Shown piece by piece: positions 7,926 through 21,100 of a DNA stretch of 64,000 nucleotides. Position 1 is the first letter of the stretch; every line of letters begins with the position of its first letter. This DNA is from Arion vulgaris (taxonomy: Eukaryota > Mollusca > Gastropoda > Stylommatophora > Arionidae). The notes beneath the pieces were generated by a model. The model was not told the origin of the DNA. It was given only the letters and a program-made list of their open reading frames with translations, and searched no databases. Where the stretch lies: positions 40,514,306-40,578,305 of the forward strand of contig CM036755.1 of NCBI GenBank assembly GCA_020796225.1, given 5' to 3'. The translations under genes were made by a program, and so were the position numbers.

Positions 7926-9765
7926 ATGTGCTCTGTTTGTTATTGTGTGCTCAGATGTGCTTTGTTATTGTGTGCTCAGATGTGCTTTGTTATTGTGTGC
8001 TCAGATGTGCTTTGTTATTGTGTGCTCAGATGTGCTTTGTTATTGTGTGCTCAGATGTGCTTTGTTATTGTGTGCTCAGATGTGCTTTGTTATTGTGTGC
8101 TCAGATGTGTTTTGTTATTGTGTGCTCAGATGTGCTTTGTTATTGTGTGCTCAGATGTGTTTTGTTATTGTGTGCTCAGATGTGTTTTGTTATTGTGTGC
8201 TCAGATGTGCTTTGTTATTGTGTGCTCAGATGTGCTTTGTTATTGTGTGCTCAGATGTGCTTTGTTATTGTGTGCTCAGATGTGCTTTGTTATTGTGTGC
8301 TCAGATGTGCTTTGTCAGTTTTGTGCTCAGATGTGATTTGTTATTGTGTGCTCAGATGTTCTTAACCTGTTATTGTGTGCTCAGATGTGCTTTGTCAGTT
8401 TTGTGCTCAGATGTGATTTGTTATTGTGTGCTCAGATGTGCTTAACCTGTTATTGTGTGCTCAGATGTGCTTTGTCAGTTTTGTGCTCAGATGTGATTTG
8501 TTATTGTGTGCTCAGATGTGCTTAACCTGTTATTGTGTGCTCAGATGTGCTTTGTCAGTTTTGTGCTCAGATGTGATTTGTTATTGTGTGCTCAGATGTG
8601 CTTAACCTGTTATTGTGTGCTCAGATGTGCTTTGTCAGTTTTGTGCTCAGATGTGATTTGCTATTTTGTACTCAGATGTGCTTAGCCTGTTATTGTGTGC
8701 TCAGATGTGATTTGTTATTGTGTGCTCAGATGTGCTTTGTCTGTTTTGTGCTCAGACGTGCTTTCTAATTGTGTGCTCAGATGTGCTTTGTTATTGTGTG
8801 CTCAGATGTGCTTAGCCTGTTATTGTGTGCTCAGATGTGATTTGTTATTGTGTGCTCAGATGTGATTTGTTATTGTGTGCTCAGATGTGATTTGTTATTG
8901 TGTGCTCAGATGTGCTTTGTTATTGTGCGATCAGATGTAATTTGTTATTGTGTGCTCAGATGTGATTTGTTATTGTGTGCTCAGATGTTCTTTGTCTGTT
9001 GCGTGCTCAGATGTGATTTGCTATTTTGTACTCAGATGTGCTTAGCCTGTTATTGTGTGCTCAGATGTGATTTGTTATTGTGTGCTCAGATGTGCTTTGT
9101 CTGTTTTGTGCTCAGACGTGCTTTCTAATTGTGTGCTCAGATGTGCTTTGTTATTGTGTGCTCAGATGTGCTTAGCCTGTTATTGTGTGCTCAGATGTGA
9201 TTTGTTATTGTGTGCTCAGATGTGATTTGTTATTGTGTGCTCAGATGTGATTTGTTATTGTGTGCTCAGATGTGCTTTGTTATTGTGCGATCAGATGTAA
9301 TTTGTTATTGTGTGCTCAGATGTGCTTAGCCTGTTATTGTGTGCTCAGATGTGATTTGTTATTGTGTGCTCAGATGTGATTTGTTATTGTGCGATCAGAT
9401 GTGCTTTGTTATTGTGCGATCAGATGTGATTTGTTATTGTGTGCTCAGATGTGCTTAGTTATTGTGCGATCAGATGTGCTTTGTTATTGTGTGCTCAGAT
9501 GTGCTTTGTTATTGTGCGATCAGATGTGATTTGTTATTGTGCGATCAGATGTGCTTTGTTATTGTGCGATCAGATGTGCTTTGTTATTGTGCGATCAGAT
9601 GTGCTTTGTTATTGTGTGCTCAGATGTGTTTTGTTATTGTGTGCTCAGATGTGATTTGTTATTGTGTGCTCAGATGTGTTTTGTTATTGTGTGCTCAGAT
9701 GTGTTTTGTTATTGTGTGCTCAGATGTGTTTTGTTATTGTGTGCTCAGATGTGCTCTGTCGTCTA
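7926..9765. repeat. 25-bp satellite array, about 70 monomers
   Basis: The monomer is built around GTGCTCAGATGTGCTTTGTT and ATTGT and repeats every 25 bp. Variants are TGTGTTTTG, TGTGATTTG, the expanded CTTAACCTGTT and CTTAGCCTGTT forms, CAGTTTTGTGCTCAG, and GTGCGATCAG. Because 25 is not a multiple of 3 and the monomer lacks stops, all three plus frames stay open for long stretches; these are not genes. Variants cluster: plain monomers at 7,926-8,310, CTTAACC-containing forms at 8,310-8,640, a 360-bp duplication at 8,661-9,320 and GCGATCAG forms at 9,380-9,600. Confidence 0.95.
8661..9320. repeat. 360-bp higher-order duplication inside the 25-bp satellite
   Basis: CTATTTTGTACTCAGATGTG occurs at 8661 and at 9021. 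The following order of variants (CTTAGCC, GATTTG, CTTTGTCTG, CAGACGTGCTTTCTAATT, and GCGATCAGATGTAATTTG at about 8927 and 9287) is the same in both copies with exact 360-bp spacing, so a block of about 14 monomers was duplicated as a unit. Confidence 0.9.
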
Positions 9766-10158
9766 TTCAATGAATTCAAAATCGACCACGTTTTTAATAA
9801 TGTATTCCATATCGACCATGTTTGTAATAATGTATTCCATATCGACCATGTTTGTAATAATGTATTCCATATCGACCATGTTTGTAATAATGTATTCCAT
9901 ATCGACCATGTTTGTAATAATGTATTCAATATCGACCATGTTTGTAATAATGTATTCAATATCGACCATGTTTGTAATAATGTATTCCATATCGACCATG
10001 TTTGTAATAATGTATTCCATATCGACCATGTTTGCAATAATGTATTCAATATCGACCATGTTTGCAATAATGTATTCAATATTGACCATGTTTGTAATAA
10101 TGTATTCAATATCGACCATGTTTGTAATAATGTATTCCATATCGACTTTGTTGGTAAT
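9766..10158. repeat. 30-bp tandem array, 13 copies
   Basis: The unit contains ATCGACCATGTTTGTAATAA and TGTATTCCAT. Period is exactly 30, so frames stay open on both strands; these are not genes. Variants: CCAT/CAAT, TTTGTAA/TTTGCAA. It abuts the 25-bp array directly. Confidence 0.95.
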
Positions 10159-10195
10159 GGTAACTGTTAATAAATAATAACTAAGTTTTTTTAAA

Positions 10196-10752
10196 TATCG
10201 ACCATGTTTGTATGAATGTATCTGTGTACCATTTTGTATGACTGTTTTCTGTGTACCATGTTTGTATGAATGTATCTGTGTACCATGTTTGTATGAATGT
10301 ATCTGTGTACCATGTTTGTATGAATGTATCTATGTACCATGTTTGTGTAGAATGTATCTGATGTACCATGTTTGTATGACTGTATCTGTGTACCATGTTT
10401 GTGTGAATGTATCTGTGTATCATGTTTGTGTGACTGTATCTGTGTATCATGTTTGTGTGAATGTATCTGTGTATCATGTTTGTATAAATGTATCTGTGTA
10501 TCATGTTTGTGTGACTGTATCTGTGTATCATGTTTGTATGAATGTATCTGTGTATCATGTTTGTATAAATGTATATGTGTACCATGTTTGTATAAATGTA
10601 TCTGTGTACCATGTTTGTGTGAATGTATCTGTGTACCATGTTTGTATGAATGTATCTGTGTACCATGTTTGTATAAATGTATATGTGTACCATATCTGTG
10701 CGAATATATATGTGTATCATGTTTGTGTGAATGTATCTGTGTATAATGTTTG
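10196..10752. repeat. 27-bp tandem array, about 20 copies
   Basis: The unit is ACCATGTTTGTATGAATGTA plus TCTGTGT. Its first 12 bases equal ACCATGTTTGTA of the neighbouring 30-bp unit and the next block (TGAATGTAT versus ATAATGTAT) is close. The two arrays therefore look like diverged descendants of one monomer. Period 27 is a multiple of 3, so several frames remain open on both strands without being genes. Confidence 0.95.
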
Positions 10753-13700
10753 AATTTACTGCTAGACGTAAGTGGAAAGAATAAATAAAGAACAGTGAGG
10801 TCAATTTGTAAATTGATAATCAAATCTTTATTTAGATTTCATAAAAGTTCATGATTAAATTCTATATGCATGCAATAAGTGTTTAGTTTTTTATATCAGT
10901 GGTGATTAAAGGACTGTAAACAGTTATTTATTGTGTTTTATTTCAGTGGTGATTAAGGACTGTAAACAGTTCTTTATTGTGTTTTTATATCAATGGTGAT
11001 TAAAGGACTGTAACAGTTATTTATTGTGTTTTTATATCAGTGGTGATTAAAGGACTGTAAAAAAGTTCTTTATTGTGTTTTTATATCAGTGGTGTTTAAA
11101 AGGACTGTAAACAGTTATTTATTGTGTTTTTTTATATCAGTGGTGATTAAAGGACTGTAAACAGTTCTTTATTGTGTTTTTTTATATCAGTGGTGATTAA
11201 AGGACTGTAAACAGTTATTTATTGTGTTTTTTTATATCAGTGGTGATTAAAGGACTGTAAACAGTTCTTTATTGTGTTTTTATATCAGTGGTGATTAAAG
11301 GACTGTAAACAAGTTTTATTGTGTTTTTATATCAGTGGTGATTAAAGGACTGTAAACAGTTCTTTATTGTGTTTTTTTATATCAGTGGTGATTAAAGGAC
11401 TGTAAACAGTTCTTTATTGTGTTTTTTTATATCAGTGGTGATTAAAGGACTGTAAACAGTTCTTTATTGTGTTTTTTTATATCAGTGGTGATTAAAGGAC
11501 TGTAAACAGTTATTTATTGTGTTTTTTTATATCAGTGGTGATTAAAGGACTGTAAACAGTTATTTATTGTGTTTTTTATTTCAGTGGTGATTAAAGGACT
11601 GTAAACAGTTATTTATTGTGTTTTTTATTTCAGTGGTGATTAAAGGACTGTAAACAGTTATTTATTGTGTTTTTTTATATCAGTGGTGATTAAAGGACTG
11701 TAAACAGTTATTTATTGTGTTTTTTATTTCAGTGGTGATTAAAGGACTGTAAACAGTTATTTATTGTGTTTTTTTATATCAGTGGTGATTAAAGGACTGT
11801 AAACAGTTATTTATTGTGTTTTTTATTTCAGTGGTGATTAAAGGACTGTAAACAGTTATTTATTGTGTTTTTTATTTCAGTGGTGATTAAAGGACTGTAA
11901 ACAGTTATTTATTGTGTTTTTTATTTCAGTGGTGATTAAAGGACTGTAAACAGTTATTTATTGTGTTTTTTATTTCAGTGGTGATTAAAGGACTGTAAAC
12001 AGTTATTTATTGTGTTTTTTTATATCAGTGGTGATTAAAGGACTGTAAACAGTTCTTTTTTGTGTTTTTATATCAGTGGTGATTAAAGGACTGTAAACAG
12101 TTCTTTATTGTGTTTTTTTATATCAGTGGTGATTAAAGGACTGTAAACAGTTCTTTATTGTGTTTTTTATATCAGTGGTGATTAAAGGACTGTAAACAGT
12201 TCTTTATTGTGTTTTTTTATATCAGTGGTGATTAAAGGACTGTAAACAGTTATTTATTGTGTTTTTTTATATCAGTGGTGATTAAAGGACTGTAAACAGT
12301 TCTTTATTGTGTTTTTTTATATCAGTGGTGATTAAAGGACTGTAAACAGTTCTTTATTGTGTTTTTTTATATCAGTGGTGATTAAAGGACTGTAAACAGT
12401 TATTTATTGTGTTTTTTTATATCAGTGGTGATTAAAGGACTGTAAACAGTTCTTTATTGTGTTTTTTATTTCAGTGGTGATTAAAGGACTGTAAACAGTT
12501 CTTTATTGTTTTTTTTATATCAGTGGTGATTAAAGGACTGTAAACAGTTCTTTATTGTTTTTTATATCAGTGGTGATTAAAGGACTGTAAACAGTTCTTT
12601 ATTGTTTTTTATATCAGTGGTGATTAAAGGACTGTAAACAGTTATTTATTGTGTTTTTTTATATCAGTGGTGATTAAAGGACTGTAAACAGTTCTTTATT
12701 GTGTTTTTTATTTCAGTGGTGATTAAAGGACTGTAAACAGTTATTTATTGTGTTTTTTATATCAGTGGTGATTAAAGGACTGTAAACAGTTCTTTATTGT
12801 GTTTTTTTATATCAGTGGTGATTAAAGGACTGTAAACAGTTATTTATTGTGTTTTTTTATATCAGTGGTGATTAAAGGACTGTAAACAGTTCTTTATTGT
12901 GTTTTTTTATATCAGTGGTGATTAAAGGACTGTAAACAGTTATTTATTGTGTTTTTTTATATCAGTGGTGATTAAAGGACTGTAAACAGTTCTTTATTGT
13001 GTTTTTTATATCAGTGGTGATTAAAGGACTGTAAACAGTTATTTATTGTGTTTTTTTATATCAGTGGTGATTAAAGGACTGTAAACAGTTCTTTATTGTG
13101 TTTTTATATCAGTGGTGATTAAAGGACTGTAACAGTTATTTATTGTGTTTTTATATCAGTGGTGATTAAGGACTGTAAACAGTTCTTTATTGTTTTTTAT
13201 ACAGTGGTGATTAAGGACTGTAAACAGTTATTTATTGTGTTTTTTATTTCAGTGGTGATTAAAGGACTGTAAACAGTTATTTATTGTTTTTTATATCAGT
13301 GGTGATTAAAGGACTGTAAACAGTTATTTATTGTGTTTTTTTATATCAGTGGTGATTAAAGGACTGTAAACAGTTATTTATTGTGTTTTTTTATATCAGT
13401 GGTGATTAAAGGACTGTAAACAGTTCTTTATTGTGTTTTTTATATCAGTGGTGATTAAAGGACTGTAAACAGTTATTTATTGTGTTTTTATTTCAGTGGT
13501 GATTAAGGACTGTAAACAGTTCTTTTTGTTTTTATTTCAGTGGTGATTAAAGGACTGTAAACAGTTCTTTATTGTGTTTTTATTTCAGTGGTGATTAAGG
13601 ACTGTAAACAGTTATTTATTGTGTTTTTATATCAGTGTGATTAAAGGACTGTAAACAGTTATTTATTGTGTTTTTTTATATCAGTGGTGATTAAAGGACT

Positions 13701-13903
13701 GTAAACAGTTCTTTATTGTGTTTTTTTATATCAGTGGTGATTAAAGGACTGTAAACAGTTCTTTATTGTGTTTTTTTATATCAGTGGTGATTAAAGGACT
13801 GTAAACAGTTCTTTATTGTGTTTTTTATTTCAGTGGTGATTAAAGGACTGTAAACAGTTCTTTATTGTGTTTTTTTATATCAGTGGTGATTAAAGGACTG
13901 TAA

Positions 13904-14400
13904 ACAGTTATTTATTGTGTTTTTTATTTCAGTGGTGATTAAAGGACTGTAAACAGTTCTTTATTGTGTTTTTTATTTCAGTGGTGATTAAAGGACTGTA
14001 AACAGTTATTTATTGTGTTTTTTTATATCAGTGGTGATTAAAGGACTGTAAACAGTTATTTATTGTGTTTTTTTATATCAGTGGTGATTAAAGGACTGTA
14101 AACAGTTCTTTATTGTGTTTTTTTATATCAGTGGTGATTAAAGGACTGTAAACAGTTATTTATTGTGTTTTTTATTTCAGTGGTGATTAAAGGACTGTAA
14201 ACAGTTCTTTATTGTGTTTTTTATTTCAGTGGTGATTAAAGGACTGTAAACAGTTATTTATTGTGTTTTTTTATATCAGTGGTGATTAAAGGACTGTAAA
14301 CAGTTATTTATTGTGTTTTTTTATATCAGTGGTGATTAAAGGACTGTAAACAGTTCTTTATTGTGTTTTTTAGATCAGTGGTGATTAAAGGACTGTAAAC
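13904..14400. repeat. 248-bp higher-order repeat, two consecutive copies
   Basis: Scoring each monomer by C/A after CAGTT and ATAT/ATTT before CAG, the order is A-ATTT, C-ATTT, A-ATAT, A-ATAT, C-ATAT, and then the same five again. The equivalent base lies at 13,910 and 14,158, so the period is 248 bp. The same doubled 5-monomer order is found at about 17,662-18,135. Confidence 0.75.
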
Positions 14401-17400
14401 AGTTCTTTATTGTGTTTTTTTATATCAGTGGTGATTAAAGGACTGTAAACAGTTCTTATTGTGTTTTTATATCAGTGGTGATTAAAGGACTGTAAACAGT
14501 TCTTTATTGTGTTTTTTTATATCAGTGGTGATTAAAGGACTGTAAACAGTTCTTTATTGTGTTTTTTTATATCAGTGGTGATTAAAGGACTGTAAACAGT
14601 TATTTATTGTGTTTTTTTATATCAGTGGTGATTAAAGGACTGTAAACAGTTATTTATTGTGTTTTTTATTTCAGTGGTGATTAAAGGACTGTAAACAGTT
14701 ATTTATTGTTTTTTATTTCAGTGGTATTAAAGGACTGTAAACAGTTATTTATTGTGTTTTTTATTTCAGTGGTGATTAAAGGACTGTAAACAGTTCTTTA
14801 TTGTGTTTTTTTATATCAGTGGTGATTAAAGGACTGTAAACAGTTCTTATTGTGTTTTTATATCAGTGGTGATTAAAGGACTGTAAACAGTTCTTTATTG
14901 TGTTTTTTTATATCAGTGGTGATTAAAGGACTGTAAACAGTTATTTATTGTGTTTTTTTATATCAGTGGTGATTAAAGGACTGTAAACAGTTCTTTATTG
15001 TGTTTTTTTATATCAGTGGTGATTAAAGGACTGTAAACAGTTATTTATTGTGTTTTTTTATATCAGTGGTGATTAAAGGACTGTAAACAGTTATTTATTG
15101 TGTTTTTTATTTCAGTGGTGATTAAAGGACTGTAAACAGTTATTTATTGTGTTTTTTATTTCAGTGGTGATTAAAGGACTGTAAACAGTTATTTATTGTG
15201 TTTTTTATTTCAGTGGTGATTAAAGGACTGTAAACAGTTCTTTATTGTGTTTTTTTATATCAGTGGTGATTAAAGGACTGTAAACAGTTCTTTATTGTGT
15301 TTTTTTATATCAGTGGTGATTAAAGGACTGTAAACAGTTCTTTATTGTGTTTTTTTATATCAGTGGTGATTAAAGGACTGTAAACAGTTATTTATTGTGT
15401 TTTTTTATATCAGTGGTGATTAAAGGACTGTAAACAGTTCTTTATTGTGTTTTTTTATATCAGTGGTGATTAAAGGACTGTAAACAGTTATTTATTGTGT
15501 TTTTTATTTCAGTGGTGATTAAAGGACTGTAAACAGTTATTTATTGTGTTTTTTATTTCAGTGGTGATTAAAGGACTGTAAACAGTTCTTTATTGTGTTT
15601 TTTTATATCAGTGGTGATTAAAGGACTGTAAACAGTTCTTTATTGTGTTTTTTTATATCAGTGGTGATTAAAGGACTGTAAACAGTTCTTTATTGTGTTT
15701 TTTTATATCAGTGGTGATTAAAGGACTGTAAACAGTTATTTATTGTGTTTTTTTATATCAGTGGTGATTAAAGGACTGTAAACAGTTCTTTATTGTGTTT
15801 TTTTATATCAGTGGTGATTAAAGGACTGTAAACAGTTATTTATATGTTTTTATTTCAGTGGTGATTAAAGGACTGTAAACAGTTATTTATTGTTTTTTAT
15901 ATCAGTGGTGATTAAAGGACTGTAAACAGTTCTTTATTGTGTTTTTTATTTCAGTGGTGATTAAAGGACTGTAAACAGTTATTTATTGTGTTTTTTATTT
16001 CAGTGGTGATTAAAGGACTGTAAACAGTTATTTATTGTGTTTTTTTATATCAGTGGTGATTAAAGGACTGTAAACAGTTATTTATTGTGTTTTTTTATAT
16101 CAGTGGTGATTAAAGGACTGTAAACAGTTATTTATTGTGTTTTTTATTTCAGTGGTGATTAAAGGACTGTAAACAGTTATTTATTGTGTTTTTTTATATC
16201 AGTGGTGATTAAAGGACTGTAAACAGTTCTTTATTGTGTTTTTTATTTCAGTGGTGATTAAAGGACTGTAAACAGTTATTTATTGTGTTTTTTTATATCA
16301 GTGGTGATTAAAGGACTGTAAACAGTTATTTATTGTGTTTTTTTATATCAGTGGTGATTAAAGGACTGTAAACAGTTCTTTATTGTGTTTTTTTATATCA
16401 GTGGTGATTAAAGGACTGTAAACAGTTATTTATTGTGTTTTTTTATATCAGTGGTGATTAAAGGACTGTAAACAGTTATTTATTGTGTTTTTTTATATCA
16501 GTGGTGATTAAAGGACTGTAAACAGTTCTTTATTGTGTTTTTTATTTCAGTGGTGATTAAAGGACTGTAAACAGTTATTTATTGTGTTTTTTTATATCAG
16601 TGGTGATTAAAGGACTGTAAACAGTTATTTATTGTGTTTTTTTATATCAGTGGTGATTAAAGGACTGTAAACAGTTCTTTATTGTGTTTTTTTATATCAG
16701 TGGTGATTAAAGGACTGTAAACAGTTATTTATTGTGTTTTTTTATATCAGTGGTGATTAAAGGACTGTAAACAGTTCTTTATTGTGTTTTTTTATATCAG
16801 TGGTGATTAAAGGACTGTAAACAGTTATTTATTGTGTTTTTTATTTCAGTGGTGATTAAAGGACTGTAAACAGTTATTTATTGTGTTTTTTATTTCAGTG
16901 GTGATTAAAGGACTGTAAACAGTTCTTTATTGTTTTTTATATCAGTGGTGATTAAAGGACTGTAAACAGTTCTTTATTGTGTTTTTTTATATCAGTGGTG
17001 ATTAAAGGACTGTAAACAGTTCTTTATTGTGTTTTTTATTTCAGTGGTGATTAAAGGACTGTAAACAGTTATTTATTGTGTTTTTTTATATCAGTGGTGA
17101 TTAAAGGACTGTAAACAGTTATTTATTGTGTTTTTTTATATCAGTGGTGATTAAAGGACTGTAAACAGTTCTTTATTGTGTTTTTTTATATCAGTGGTGA
17201 TTAAAGGACTGTAAACAGTTATTTATTGTGTTTTTTATTTCAGTGGTGATTAAAGGACTGTAAACAGTTCTTTATTGTGTTTTTTATTTCAGTGGTGATT
17301 AAAGGACTGTAAACAGTTCTTTATTGTGTTTTTTATTTCAGTGGTGATTAAAGGACTGTAAACAGTTATTTATTGTGTTTTTTTATATCAGTGGTGATTA

Positions 17401-17661
17401 AAGGACTGTAAACAGTTATTTATTGTGTTTTTTTATATCAGTGGTGATTAAAGGACTGTAAACAGTTCTTTATTGTGTTTTTTTATATCAGTGGTGATTA
17501 AAGGACTGTAAACAGTTCTTTATTGTGTTTTTTTATATCAGTGGTGATTAAAGGACTGTAAACAGTTCTTTATTGTGTTTTTTATTTCAGTGGTGATTAA
17601 AGGACTGTAAACAGTTCTTTATTGTATTTTTATATCAGTGGTGATTAAAGGACTGTAAACA

Positions 17662-18135
17662 GTTATTTATTGTGTTTTTTATTTCAGTGGTGATTAAAGG
17701 ACTGTAAACAGTTCTTTATTGTGTTTTTTATTTCAGTGGTGATTAAAGGACTGTAAACAGTTATTTATTGTGTTTTTTTATATCAGTGGTGATTAAAGGA
17801 CTGTAAACAGTTATTTATTGTGTTTTTTTATATCAGTGGTGATTAAAGGACTGTAAACAGTTCTTTATTGTGTTTTTTTATATCAGTGGTGATTAAAGGA
17901 CTGTAAACAGTTATTTATTGTGTTTTTTATTTCAGTGGTGATTAAAGGACTGTAAACAGTTCTTTATTGTGTTTTTTATTTCAGTGGTGATTAAAGGACT
18001 GTAAACAGTTATTTATTGTGTTTTTTTATATCAGTGGTGATTAAAGGACTGTAAACAGTTATTTATTGTGTTTTTTTATATCAGTGGTGATTAAAGGACT
18101 GTAAACAGTTCTTTATTGTGTTTTTTTATATCAGT
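17662..18135. repeat. Second occurrence of the 5-monomer higher-order repeat
   Basis: The monomer order A-ATTT, C-ATTT, A-ATAT, A-ATAT, C-ATAT is read twice in succession, identical to 13,904-14,400 although 3.75 kb away. A shorter run of the same order appears at about 18,890-19,280. Confidence 0.7.
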
Positions 18136-21100
18136 GGTGATTAAAGGACTGTAAACAGTTCTTTATTGTGTTTTTTTATATCAGTGGTGATTAAAGGACT
18201 GTAAACAGTTCTTTATGTGTGTTTTTATATCATGGTGATTAAGGACTGTAAACAGTTCTTTATTGTGTTTTTTTATATCAGTGGTGATTAAAGGACTGTA
18301 AACAGTTCTTTATTGTGTTTTTTTATATCAGTGGTGATTAAAGGACTGTAAACAGTTCTTTATTGTGTTTTTTATTTCAGTGGTGATTAAAGGACTGTAA
18401 ACAGTTCTTTATTGTGTTTTTTTATATCAGTGGTGATTAAAGGACTGTAAACAGTTATTTATTGTGTTTTTTATTTCAGTGGTGATTAAAGGACTGTAAA
18501 CAGTTCTTTATTGTGTTTTTTATTTCAGTGGTGATTAAAGGACTGTAAACAGTTCTTTATTGTGTTTTTTATTTCAGTGGTGATTAAAGGACTGTAAACA
18601 GTTATTTTTTGTGTTTTTTATATCAGTGGTGATTAAAGGACTGTAAAAGTTATTTATTGTTTTTTTATATCAGTGGTGATTAAAGGACTGTAAACAGTTC
18701 TTTATTGTGTTTTTTTATATCAGTGGTGATTAAAGGACTGTAAACAGTTCTTTATTGTTTTTTATATCAGTGGTGATTAAAGGACTGTAAACAGTTCTTT
18801 ATTGTGTTTTTTATTTCAGTGGTGATTAAAGGACTGTAAACAGTTCTTTATTGTGTTTTTTTATATCAGTGGTGATTAAAGGACTGTAAACAGTTATTTA
18901 TTGTGTTTTTTATTTCAGTGGTGATTAAAGGACTGTAAACAGTTCTTTATTGTGTTTTTTATTTCAGTGGTGATTAAAGGACTGTAAACAGTTATTTATT
19001 GTGTTTTTTTATATCAGTGGTGATTAAAGGACTGTAAACAGTTATTTATTGTGTTTTTTTATATCAGTGGTGATTAAAGGACTGTAAACAGTTATTTATT
19101 GTGTTTTTTATTTCAGTGGTGATTAAAGGACTGTAAACAGTTCTTTATTGTGTTTTTTATTTCAGTGGTGATTAAAGGACTGTAAACAGTTATTTATTGT
19201 GTTTTTTTATATCAGTGGTGATTAAAGGACTGTAAACAGTTATTTATTGTGTTTTTTTATATCAGTGGTGATTAAAGGACTGTAAACAGTTCTTTATTGT
19301 GTTTTTATATCAGTGGTGATTAAGGACTTAAGACAGTTCTTTATTGTGTTTTTTTATATCAGTGGTGATTAAAGGACTGTAAACAGTTCTTTATTGTGTT
19401 TTTTTATATCAGTGGTGATTAAAGGACTGTAAACAGTTCTTTATTGTGTTTTTTTATATCAGTGGTGATTAAAGGACTGTAAACAGTTCTTTATTGTGTT
19501 TTTTATATCAGTGGTGATTAAAGGACTGTAAATAGTTATTTATTGTGTTTTTTATATCAGTGGTGATTAAAGGACTGTAAACAGTTATTTATTGTGTTTT
19601 TTATTTCAGTGGTGATTAAAGGACTGTAAACAGTTATTTATTGTGTTTTTTATTTCAGTGGTGATTAAAGGACTGTAAACAGTTATTTATTGTGTTTTTT
19701 ATTTCAGTGGTGATTAAAGGACTGTAAACAGTTCTTTATTGTGTTTTTTTATATCAGTGGTGATTAAAGGACTGTAAACAGTTCTTTATTGTGTTTTATA
19801 TCAGTGTGATTAAGGACTGTAAACAGTTCTTTATTGTGTTTTTTTATATCAGTGGTGATTAAAGGACTGTAAACAGTTATTTATTGTGTTTTTATATCAG
19901 TGGTGATTAAGGACTGTAACAGTTCTTTATTGTGTTTTTTTATATCAGTGGTGATTAAAGGACTGTAAACAGTTATTTATTGTATTTTTATATCAGTGGT
20001 GATTAAAGGACTGTAAACAGTTATTTATTGTGTTTTTTATTTCAGTGGTGATTAAAGGACTGTAAACAGTTATTTATTGTGTTTTTTATTTCAGTGGTGA
20101 TTAAAGGACTGTAAACAGTTATTTATTGTGTTTTTTATTTCAGTGGTGATTAAAGGACTGTAAACAGTTCTTTATTGTGTTTTTTTATATCAGTGGTGAT
20201 TAAAGGACTGTAAACAGTTCTTTATTGTGTTTTATATCAGTGGTGATTAAAGGACTGTAAACATTCTTTATTGTGTTTTTATATCAGTGGTGATTAAGGA
20301 CTGTAACATTATTTATTGTGTTTTTATATCAGTAGTGATTAAGGACTGTAAACAGTTCTTTATTGTGTTTTTATATCAGTGTGATTAAGGACTGTAAACA
20401 GTTATTTATTGTGTTTTTATTTCAGTGGTGATTAAGGACTGTAAACAATTATTTATTGTGTTTTTATTTCAGTGGTGATTAAAGGACTGTAAACAGTTCT
20501 TTATTGTGTTTTATATCAGTGGTGATTAAAGACTGTAAACAGTTCTTTATTGTTTTTTTATATCAGTGGTATTAAGGACTTAACAGTTCTTTATTGTGTT
20601 TTTTTATATCAGTGGTGATTAAAGGACTGTAAACAGTTATTTATTGTGTTTTTTTATATCAGTGGTGATTAAAGGACTGTAAACAGTTCTTTATTGTTTT
20701 TTATATCAGTGGTGATTAAAGGACTGTAAACAGTTATTTATTGTGTTTTTTATTTCAGTGGTGATTAAAGGACTGTAAACAGTTATTTATTGTTTTTTTA
20801 TATCAGTGGTGATTAAAGGACTGTAAACAGTTCTTTATTGTGTTTTTTATTTCAGTGGTGATTAAAGGACTGTAAACAGTTATTTATTGTGTTTTTTATT
20901 TCAGTGGTGATTAAAGGACTGTAAACAGTTATTTATTGTGTTTTTTTATATCAGTGGTGATTAAAGGACTGTAAACAGTTATTTATTGTGTTTTTTTATA
21001 TCAGTGGTGATTAAAGGACTGTAAACAGTTATTTATTGTGTTTTTTATTTCAGTGGTGATTAAAGGACTGTAAACAGTTATTTATTGTGTTTTTTTATAT

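Noticed and set aside
7909..9773. Overlapping open frames of up to 178 codons rich in Cys, Leu and Val
   Set aside because: They lie wholly in a 25-bp satellite that lacks stops. All three plus frames are open and give the same 25-residue cycle, which is the signature of a non-multiple-of-3 tandem repeat, not of a protein.
9539..10823. Long repeat-protein-like frames (up to 212 codons) on both strands
   Set aside because: The 30-bp and 27-bp monomers are multiples of 3 and stop-poor, so frames stay open on both strands at once. No start context, codon bias or non-repeat flank supports a gene.
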